Below are positions 29,913 to 35,549 of a stretch of 35,549 bases of DNA, piece by piece. Both the position numbers and the translations under genes were made by a program. This DNA is from Gemmatimonadales bacterium (lineage in GTDB: Bacteria; Gemmatimonadota; Gemmatimonadetes; Gemmatimonadales; JACORV01). The stretch lies in NCBI GenBank assembly GCA_017881505.1, contig JADGQW010000007.1, forward strand, positions 1 through 35,549, written 5' to 3'. Positions within the stretch are counted from its first letter, which is position 1. Each line of letters starts with the position of its first letter. A model generated the notes under the pieces. That model ran no database searches. It was not told where the DNA came from and worked only from the letters and a program-made list of their open reading frames with translations.

Positions 29913-29935
29913 CATGCTCCGGGTCCGCCCCGCCG

Positions 29936-30835
29936 CTACTTGCGCGCGGCGGCGGCCTCGTGGTCCGGGATGAAGCTATGCAGGATGCTCTCGTAGGAGA
30001 ACGGCCCCCGCGCCTGCGCCTTGCGGCGGGCCCGGTCGTGGCCGTCCTCGAACGTCGCCCGCTCCTCGCGGTAGATCAGGCCGAGGCTGATGACCTCCTC
30101 GGTGTTCTCGAAGGCGACGGCGCGCGCCTGGTCCCGGTTCGTCGGGTCGAAGCCCTCGGGGAGCGCGCGAATCCGCTCGCGGACGATGTCGAACTGCTCG
30201 CGCCCGCGGTACGTCACGCACGGCGAGACCATGTGCACGAAGGCGAAGCCGCGGTGCGCGATCGCCGCCGTGATGATCTCCTGCGAGTGCTTCGGGTCGC
30301 CGGAGAAGGCCCGCGCGATGAAGGTGGCGCCGCAGGTGAGCGCCATCAGCACCGGGTTCATCGGCGCCTCGATGTTCCCGTACGAGCTGGTCTTGGTGAC
30401 GAGGTCGTGGGGCGACGTCGGCGACACCTGGCCCTTGGTGAGCCCGTAGATGCCGTTGTCCATGCACACGTAGCTGATGTCGATGTTCCGCCGCGCGGTG
30501 TGCACGAAGTGGCTCGTGCCGATGGCGAAGCCGTCGCCGTCGCCGCCGGCCACCAGCACCGTGAGCCCGGGATTCGCGAGCTTCACGCCCGTCGCGATCG
30601 GCAGCGCGCGGCCGTGGATGGTGTTGAACGAATACGTGTTCACGTACCCGGAGACCCGCGAGCTGCACCCGATGCCGCTCACGAGCACCGTGTTGTCGGG
30701 ATCGAGGTTCAGCTTGGCGAGCGCCTGGTACATGGCGGCCACCACGCCGAAGTCCCCGCACCCCGGGCACCACACGGGCTTGAGGTCCGCCTTGTAGTCC
30801 TTCACTGTCAGCCGAGCCACCGCTTGATGCGCCAT
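29936..30835 (-). CDS. korB: 2-oxoacid:ferredoxin oxidoreductase, beta subunit
   Basis: A 299-residue thiamine-diphosphate subunit. The N-terminal WCPGCGDFGVVAAMYQAL and GIGCSSRVSGYV are hallmark segments (the CPGC and GCS cysteines are conserved in this group). The cofactor site runs GGDGDGFAIGTSHFVH through MDNGIYGLTKGQVSPTS. It pairs with KorA to oxidise 2-oxoglutarate (or another 2-oxoacid) to the CoA thioester with ferredoxin as acceptor, or to run in reverse. ATG at 30835 is preceded by GAGGAGG, and the korA stop is 14 bases upstream. 2-Oxoglutarate is the most likely substrate by overall pattern but is not proven. No ferredoxin domain is present. Confidence 0.93.
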   Translation of the reverse strand: MAHQAVARLTVKDYKADLKPVWCPGCGDFGVVAAMYQALAKLNLDPDNTVLVSGIGCSSRVSGYVNTYSFNTIHGRALPIATGVKLANPGLTVLVAGGDGDGFAIGTSHFVHTARRNIDISYVCMDNGIYGLTKGQVSPTSPHDLVTKTSSYGNIEAPMNPVLMALTCGATFIARAFSGDPKHSQEIITAAIAHRGFAFVHMVSPCVTYRGREQFDIVRERIRALPEGFDPTNRDQARAVAFENTEEVISLGLIYREERATFEDGHDRARRKAQARGPFSYESILHSFIPDHEAAAARK

Positions 30836-30849
30836 GCGTTCCGTCCTCC

Positions 30850-32634
30850 TCAGTCCGCTGCCACGCGCCGGCCGTCCGCCCCGAGCCAGGCCAGCACTTC
30901 GTCCACGCCGAGGGGCGCGCCGCCCGCCCGCGCATGCCGCACCAGCCGCGCCGCGACCGCCGCGCTCAGCTGGCTCTTCAGGAACGTGTAGAACTGCGCC
31001 GAGTACGACAGCTCGACCACGTGGATCGCCCGGAGCCCCGCGAGCGCCGCCTCGACCTCGGCGACGGGGAACGGCCAGAGGAGCCGCGGCACCACCGCCC
31101 GCGCCTTCACGCCCACCGCCTGCAGCGCGGCCACCGCCTCGAGCGCCGCGCCCTTGCAGGACCCCCACGCGAGGATGCCGATCTCCGCGTCCGGGGCGCC
31201 CGCCACGACCGTCAGGTGTGGGTAGTGCTCCGCGACGGTGTCCAGCTTCTTCCAGCGCTTCTCCGTCATCTGCTGATGCCCGGCGACGCCCGAGAGTGGC
31301 GCGCCGACCACGTCGTGCTCGAGCCCCGAATTGAGGTACGAGCCCCCCGCCATCCCGGGGATGGACATCGGGCTGATCCGGTCGTCGGTCGCGGCGAAGC
31401 GCGCGAAGCCGTGGCGGTGGGCCACTGCCGCGAGCGCCTCGTCGGTGGGCTTCTTCCGGTCCCGCACCACGAGCTTCGACAAGTCGAAGGGCCGCACGAT
31501 CTCGGTGCGGTGGCCGACGAACTGGTCGGAGAGGACGAGCACCGGCGTCTGGTACTCCTCCGCGATGTTGAACGCGTCGACCGTCACCCAGAAGCAGTCC
31601 TCGACGTCGGTCGTCCCCACCACGACCTTCGAGGCGTCGCCGTGCGTGCCGAAGATGCCCTGCAGCAGGTCCCCCTGCTCCGTCTTCGTCGGGATGCCCG
31701 TCGAGGGCCCGACGCGCTGCACGTTCAGCACCACGAGGGGGATCTCGGCGATGGACGCAAGGCCGATCGCCTCCTGCTTCAGCGAGATGCCCGGCCCCGA
31801 CGACGCCGTCATGGACTTCACGCCCGCGTACGACGCGCCGATGGACATCGCGATGGAGGCGAGCTCGTCCTCGCCCTGGACCATCGTGCCGCCGAACTTC
31901 GGCAGCTCGCGGTTCAGGAACTCCATCACCTCCGACTGCGGGGTGATCGGGTAGCTCGCGATGAACCGGCAGCCGGCGGCCAGCGCCCCGAAGCCCGTCG
32001 CGTCGTTGCCCGCGATGATCATCATCGGCTCGCTCGTGGCCGGCGCGAGATGCACGTCGCCCTTCCGGTACTGCGTGGCGATCTCCGCGCCCGCGGCGAG
32101 GGCCGCGACGTTCGCCGCGACGACCTTCTCCCCCTTCTTCGCGAACCGCCGGCCGATCGCCTTCACGAACCCTTCGGTCGGGAGGTTCAGCGCCCCCGCG
32201 AGCACGCCGACCGCCACGATGTTCTTCGCCAGCGCGGTGCCCGCCTTCTCGACGGCGATCTGCTCGAAGGGGATCCGGCGGACGGCCGCCTTCAGCGGCT
32301 CCGCGAGCGGGATGTCTGCTTCGGGCGTTTTGTCCTGCTCGTCCACGAAGATGATGGTCTGCGCGTTCGGGACCAGTTCGCTGCGGAACCGCGCGTAGTC
32401 GGCCCAGTTGAACGCGATCAGGACGTCGAGCTCGTCACCCTGCGAGAGCACCGGCTCGGAGGAGAGCCGAAGGCGGATCGAGGACTCGCCGCCGCGGATC
32501 TGCGGCCCGAAGGACTTCACCAGCATGCCGAACAGCCCCTGTTGGGCGGCGACGTTGAGCGCCAATTCGCCGGCGGAGACGACGCCGTCGCCTCCGGCGC
32601 CCGCCATCCCCACCACCAAGTCCCTGCGAGACAT
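30850..32634 (-). CDS. korA: 2-oxoacid:ferredoxin oxidoreductase, fused gamma-alpha subunit
   Basis: A 594-residue protein in which a gamma domain (about 1-190, with VVGMAGAGGDGVVSAGELA and SFGPQIRGGESSIRL) is fused to the alpha domain (about 205-594, with FIASYPITPQSEVMEFL, QGEDELASIAMSIGASYAG and TASSGPGISLKQEAIG). This gamma-alpha fusion with a separate KorB is the usual aerobic-bacterial two-subunit layout. ATG at 32634 follows GGGAGGAAG; the longer frame into the promoter region is rejected. It probably works with KorB in a 2-oxoglutarate step of the TCA cycle. It is divergent from the GspE-like gene. Confidence 0.93.
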   Translation of the reverse strand: MSRRDLVVGMAGAGGDGVVSAGELALNVAAQQGLFGMLVKSFGPQIRGGESSIRLRLSSEPVLSQGDELDVLIAFNWADYARFRSELVPNAQTIIFVDEQDKTPEADIPLAEPLKAAVRRIPFEQIAVEKAGTALAKNIVAVGVLAGALNLPTEGFVKAIGRRFAKKGEKVVAANVAALAAGAEIATQYRKGDVHLAPATSEPMMIIAGNDATGFGALAAGCRFIASYPITPQSEVMEFLNRELPKFGGTMVQGEDELASIAMSIGASYAGVKSMTASSGPGISLKQEAIGLASIAEIPLVVLNVQRVGPSTGIPTKTEQGDLLQGIFGTHGDASKVVVGTTDVEDCFWVTVDAFNIAEEYQTPVLVLSDQFVGHRTEIVRPFDLSKLVVRDRKKPTDEALAAVAHRHGFARFAATDDRISPMSIPGMAGGSYLNSGLEHDVVGAPLSGVAGHQQMTEKRWKKLDTVAEHYPHLTVVAGAPDAEIGILAWGSCKGAALEAVAALQAVGVKARAVVPRLLWPFPVAEVEAALAGLRAIHVVELSYSAQFYTFLKSQLSAAVAARLVRHARAGGAPLGVDEVLAWLGADGRRVAAD

Positions 32635-32685
32635 CAGCTTCCTCCCGGCGGTCAGGCACTCGAGCGGTCTGACCGAATGACGACA

Positions 32686-32714
32686 ATCTAACTTCACTTA
32701 CAGTGTGGAAACAA
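32686..32714 (-). promoter_or_regulatory. Weak candidate promoter of korA-korB
   Basis: TTGTTT (32714-32709), 17 bases and TTAGAT (32691-32686) on the minus strand match consensus at three positions each. The AT-rich patch at 32676-32730 is the only promoter-like region between the divergent genes. Confidence 0.3.
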
Positions 32715-32726
32715 ACGCCGTATCTT
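32698..32726 (+). promoter_or_regulatory. Candidate promoter of the GspE-like gene, possibly leaderless
   Basis: TATCTT (32721-32726) lies 8 bases before the ATG at 32735 and fits a -10 element; the -35 at 17 bases (TTACAG, 32698-32703) is poor. No Shine-Dalgarno precedes the ATG. This parallels the kinase gene at 15425 (TAAGTT, 7 bases, GTG). Confidence 0.35.
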
Positions 32727-32734
32727 CGCTCGCT

Positions 32735-34960
32735 ATGGGCAACCGCCGTGCCACGCCGACGCCTGGCGCCGTTCGATTCCCCCGCGACGCCTGGGCTCTC
32801 GGCGCGCTCGAACGTGCTCAGGTGGTCGAGGGAGAGGCGCTGGCGGGGCTGCGCGGCGAGGAGACCGAGTGGATTGCCACCGCCGCCGTCCGACGGGGGG
32901 CGGCGCCCGAGGCGGTGGCCGCGGCGCTCGCGAAGGCGGCCCACGTGGGGGTCGCGCGCCTCGACGAGCTGGACCCAGCGGCCGCGCACTTCATCCCCGA
33001 GACCGTGGCGCGCCAATACCTGGCGCTGCCCCTCGCAGCGACCAACCGCACCATCCGCATCGCCAGCGCGAACCCGACGGACCTTCATGCGGAGCAGGCG
33101 CTGGGCTTCGTGGCCGGGCGCCAGGTGGAATTCCAGTACGCCCTCCCGGAGGAGATCCTGCAGCGGCTGGATGCGGTCTACCGCCCGGAGCGGCCGATCG
33201 ACCGGCTGCTGATCGGGCTCGGGACGCGCGCGGGCCTCGTGGCCGAGGGCGATGCCCGCACCCCCGGCGGGTCGACCGGCGCGGAGACGCCGGCCGCCAA
33301 GCTCGTCGCCGCGACGATCGCCGACGCCGTGCGCGAGCGCGCCAGCGACATCCTCTTCGAGCCGACCGACACGAGCCTCGTCGTCCGCTACCGTGTGGAC
33401 GGCGTGCTGCGCGAGGTGATGCGCGTGCCGCTGGCCGCCGCCGGGTCGGTCGTGCGCCGCCTCAAGGTGCTCGCGAAGCTCGACATCGCCGACCCGCGGC
33501 ACGCCCACACCGGGCGCGCGTCGGCCACCTTCGGCGAGCGAGGGTGGGACCTGCGCATCGCGACCGTGCCGGTCGGCAGCGTCGGCGAACAGGTGACGGT
33601 CCGGCTCTTCGACGCCCAGTCCGGCGTACCCACGCTCACCCGCCAGGGCTTCCTGCCGGACGACGTGGCGGCGCTCGAGGGCCTCCTCGGGCAGCGCTCC
33701 GGCGTGGTGCTGGTGACGGGCCCCGCGGGATGTGGCGCGACCGCGGCCCTCTATGCCGGGCTCGAGCGGGCCCGGGCGGCCGGGGCGAAGGTCGCGACGG
33801 TCGAGGATGCGATCGAGTACCGGCTGAAGGACACGACGCAGATCGAGGTGGCGGAGGAGAAGGACTCGCCGTTCGCGGAGGGGCTGCGGTCGGCGCTCAA
33901 GGGGACCGTGGAGGCCGTGCTGGTGGGCAACGTGCCCGACGCGGAGACGGCGAAGGTCGTATGGCAAGCGTCCGCGGGCCGGACGGTCCTTGCGCGGCTC
34001 CACACCCGTGACGCGGCGGCGGCGGCGACGCAGCTCGCGGCCCTTGGCATCGAGCCATCCCGCATCCCTTCGGCGCTCAAGGGCATCGTCGCGCTGCGGC
34101 GGCTGCGGCGGCTCTGTCCGCGCTGCGCGATCCCGGCGGCGCCCGAGGCCCTGCCTCCCGCGGCGCGCCCCGGAGCGGGGATCGGACCGACGACGACGCT
34201 GATGACCGGCCGCGGGTGCGCGGAGTGCAGCTTCACCGGCTACCGGGGCGAGCTGGCGATCGCCGAGATCCTGCTCGTGGAGGGAGGGGTCGCCGAGACG
34301 ATCGCCCGCGGCGCGCCGGTCGAGCAGGTCGTCGAGGCCGCGCGACGCGCCGGCATGCGCACGTTGTACGGAGCGGCGCTGCGGCGCGTCTGGGACGGGG
34401 CGACCAGCTACGACGAGCTGGTCCGCGTCCTCGGCGAACCGGCCGGGCGAGCGGTCGCCGCCGGGGCGGACGCGGAGGAGGTGGTCGTCGCCCTCACCGC
34501 GCCGCTCCCCGGGAGGGCCGTCGCGCCGCCACGGGCTCACGGGGCCGCGGCGGCCACCGGGCTGCAGGCCCCTGCGGGGCCCGCGCCGCTGGTCCTCGTG
34601 GCGGATGACGACCCGCAGCTGCGGAAGCTGGTGCGGGGGATCCTCACTCCCCAGGGGTTCCAGGTCGCCGAGGCGGAGGACGGGATCGCCGCGCTGGACG
34701 AGGCGCAGCGGCTACGGCCCGACGTGATGCTGCTCGACATGGACATGCCGCGGCTCGACGGGCTGGGGGTGCTCGACACGCTGCGACAGCGGCTCCTGGG
34801 CCGCTCCGTGCCCGTCATCGTCGTGACGGTCCACAACGACCCCGCGGTCGAGACCCGGTGCATCGAGCTGGGCGCCGAGGACTACATCACCAAACCGCTC
34901 CAGCCGGCGTCGCTGGTGGCGCGCATCCGTGCCGTCCTGCGCCGCGTGGGGACCAAGTGA
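32735..34960 (+). CDS. GspE/PilB-like protein with degenerate ATPase site fused to a receiver domain
   Basis: With ATG at 32735 the protein has 741 residues; a GTG at 32705 would add ten residues coded by unusually AT-rich codons. Residues about 30-150 resemble the GspE/MshE N-terminal domain, and about 180-560 the secretion-ATPase body, with ASDILFEP, VRYRVDGVLRE, the Asp box TVEDAIEY (355-362), the His box LHTRDA (422-427) and zinc-type cysteine pairs C461/C464 and C495/C498. The Walker A is GPAGCGAT (329-336): the lysine is alanine. The Walker B region reads VLVGNVPDAETA instead of the usual MVGEIRDxETA, so the catalytic Glu is lost. A complete receiver domain follows (about 618-735; D624, D625, D668, K720). 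It is therefore probably a regulatory protein, not a pilus motor. The single-domain regulator gene overlaps its stop. Confidence 0.88.
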   Translation: MGNRRATPTPGAVRFPRDAWALGALERAQVVEGEALAGLRGEETEWIATAAVRRGAAPEAVAAALAKAAHVGVARLDELDPAAAHFIPETVARQYLALPLAATNRTIRIASANPTDLHAEQALGFVAGRQVEFQYALPEEILQRLDAVYRPERPIDRLLIGLGTRAGLVAEGDARTPGGSTGAETPAAKLVAATIADAVRERASDILFEPTDTSLVVRYRVDGVLREVMRVPLAAAGSVVRRLKVLAKLDIADPRHAHTGRASATFGERGWDLRIATVPVGSVGEQVTVRLFDAQSGVPTLTRQGFLPDDVAALEGLLGQRSGVVLVTGPAGCGATAALYAGLERARAAGAKVATVEDAIEYRLKDTTQIEVAEEKDSPFAEGLRSALKGTVEAVLVGNVPDAETAKVVWQASAGRTVLARLHTRDAAAAATQLAALGIEPSRIPSALKGIVALRRLRRLCPRCAIPAAPEALPPAARPGAGIGPTTTLMTGRGCAECSFTGYRGELAIAEILLVEGGVAETIARGAPVEQVVEAARRAGMRTLYGAALRRVWDGATSYDELVRVLGEPAGRAVAAGADAEEVVVALTAPLPGRAVAPPRAHGAAAATGLQAPAGPAPLVLVADDDPQLRKLVRGILTPQGFQVAEAEDGIAALDEAQRLRPDVMLLDMDMPRLDGLGVLDTLRQRLLGRSVPVIVVTVHNDPAVETRCIELGAEDYITKPLQPASLVARIRAVLRRVGTK

Positions 34961-35325
34961 CCGTGGCCAAGATCCTCATCGTCGAAGACAACGCCGACAA
35001 CATGAAGCTGTTCCGGGCCGTGCTCACGCTCCGCGGGCACGCCGTGACGGGCCTCCCCGGCGGCGAGGGGCTGGTGGACACCGTGGCCGGGGAACGCCCC
35101 GACATGATCCTCCTCGACATCCAGCTCCCGGGGGCGGACGGCTACCAGCTCCTGGCGCTGCTCCGCGGCGCGCTGCCGGCGCTGCCGCCGGTGGTGGCCC
35201 TCACGGCGCACGCGATGAGCGGCGACCGGGAACGCGCGCTGGCGGCGGGGTTCGACGGGTACCTGACGAAGCCGATCGACGTGGCGACGTTCGGGGAGAC
35301 GGTGGAGGCGTTCATCCACCGGTAG
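34957..35325 (+). CDS. Single-domain response regulator (CheY/DivK-like)
   Basis: A 122-residue receiver domain with no output domain. ILIVEDNADNMKLFRAVL has the acidic pocket (E10, D11), D54 in ILLDIQLPGADG is the phospho-acceptor, with T83 in LTAHAM and K105 in YLTKPID. The EDNADNM pattern is typical of DivK and hybrid-kinase receivers. GTG at 34957 overlaps the stop of the preceding gene as GTGA, so both are translated together. A phosphorelay or partner-binding role with the fused receiver is likely. The kinase is not in the window next to it. Confidence 0.93.
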   Translation: MTVAKILIVEDNADNMKLFRAVLTLRGHAVTGLPGGEGLVDTVAGERPDMILLDIQLPGADGYQLLALLRGALPALPPVVALTAHAMSGDRERALAAGFDGYLTKPIDVATFGETVEAFIHR

Positions 35326-35331
35326 CCGTCC

Positions 35332-35549
35332 TCAGTGCGGGTGGCGATGCCGGAGGATGTGCGGCTTCTCCAGCCCGAGCTCGAGCATCCGGGCCTCGTC
35401 GGCCAGCACCTCGGCCGGCGGACCTTCCCCCACGACCGCTCCGCGATCCAACACGATCACCCGCGCGCACGTCTCGACGACCAGCTCCAGGTCGTGGGTC
35501 GCGATGATCTGCGCGACCGGCAACACCCGGAGCAGCGCCTTGAGCTCGC
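35332..35549 (-). CDS. ABC transporter ATP-binding protein, C-terminal fragment (CbiO/EcfA type)
   Basis: Only the last 72 codons are in the window; the gene continues off the right edge. The visible end has the H-loop region QIIATHDLELVVETCARVI, then VLDRGAVVGEGPPAEVLADE, LELGLEKP and a His-rich tail HILRHRHPH. This is the usual end of the ATPase in energy-coupling-factor or cobalt/nickel importers, in which the LGLEKP segment is common. The His-rich tail favours a metal substrate, but that is only a hint. Walker A, signature and Walker B motifs lie outside. The gene is convergent with the response regulator, only 6 bases away. Confidence 0.85.
   Translation of the reverse strand, partial: ELKALLRVLPVAQIIATHDLELVVETCARVIVLDRGAVVGEGPPAEVLADEARMLELGLEKPHILRHRHPH

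Noticed and set aside
29844-29915. N-terminal extension of aroA to ATG 29915
   Set aside because: The stretch contains a perfect 10-bp hairpin suited to ending korB transcripts and has no well-spaced ribosome binding site, while GTG 29843 has GGAGG and gives the family-typical N-terminus.
32705-32734. GTG at 32705 as the start of the GspE-like gene
   Set aside because: The extra ten codons are AT-rich and unlike the rest of the gene, overlap the probable promoter region and have no ribosome binding site. It cannot be fully excluded.
32735-34960. Functional type IV pilus or type II secretion motor
   Set aside because: The Walker A lysine and Walker B glutamate are missing and no pilus or secretion genes are adjacent.

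Overview
The window is very GC-rich bacterial chromosome (about 70% by eye), densely coded, with many GTG starts and 1-20 base overlaps between genes. It carries housekeeping blocks (ribosomal proteins, isoprenoid, phospholipid and shikimate enzymes), NarL-type signalling, secreted peptidases and a ferredoxin-dependent 2-oxoacid oxidoreductase. This combination and the protein style suggest a Gemmatimonadota-like or similar Gram-negative environmental bacterium. That placement is an inference, because no rRNA is present. No tRNA, rRNA, CRISPR array, prophage or insertion sequence was seen.

Layout. (1) 1-1356, minus strand: start of a secreted M1-type aminopeptidase (cut by the window edge), a small membrane protein, a doubtful 41-residue frame and a STAS-like small protein. 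(2) 1397-1439: a double palindrome in the divergent promoter region. It precedes a plus-strand signalling operon at 1500-3888 (small CPPxC protein, seven-helix membrane protein, histidine kinase, NarL-type regulator), followed by a secreted fusion of a penicillin-binding-type serine hydrolase with a VanX-like D-Ala-D-Ala dipeptidase, then an alanine-aminotransferase-like enzyme. (3) 8042-15344, minus: glutamate dehydrogenase, polysaccharide deacetylase, alanine dehydrogenase, M16 peptidase, PNPase and ribosomal protein S15. The aminotransferase, glutamate dehydrogenase and alanine dehydrogenase together link pyruvate/alanine, 2-oxoglutarate/glutamate and ammonia. (4) 15425-16357, plus: a soluble Ser/Thr protein kinase. 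(5) 16492-24441, minus: rplM-rpsI-rpsB-tsf-pyrH-frr-uppS-cdsA-dxr-rseP, joining translation to isoprenoid, lipid and envelope-stress functions, with a good promoter upstream of rplM. (6) 24521-32634, minus: a TrmA/RlmD-type RNA methyltransferase, rpsA, cmk, aroA and korB-korA. (7) 32735-35325, plus: a GspE/PilB-like protein with a degenerate ATPase site fused to a receiver domain, then a single-domain response regulator. (8) 35332-end, minus: the C-terminus of an ABC transporter ATPase of the CbiO/EcfA type.

Points most worth a second look are: the 1397-3888 cassette with its twin operator; the pseudo-ATPase/receiver fusion at 32735-34960; the hydrolase/VanX fusion; and a set of degenerate seven-base repeat arrays that abut or contain stop codons (8014, 11613, 16352 and 16426) and in one case lie inside a coding sequence (10191). 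A separate 22-bp tandem repeat supplies the stop codon of cmk.
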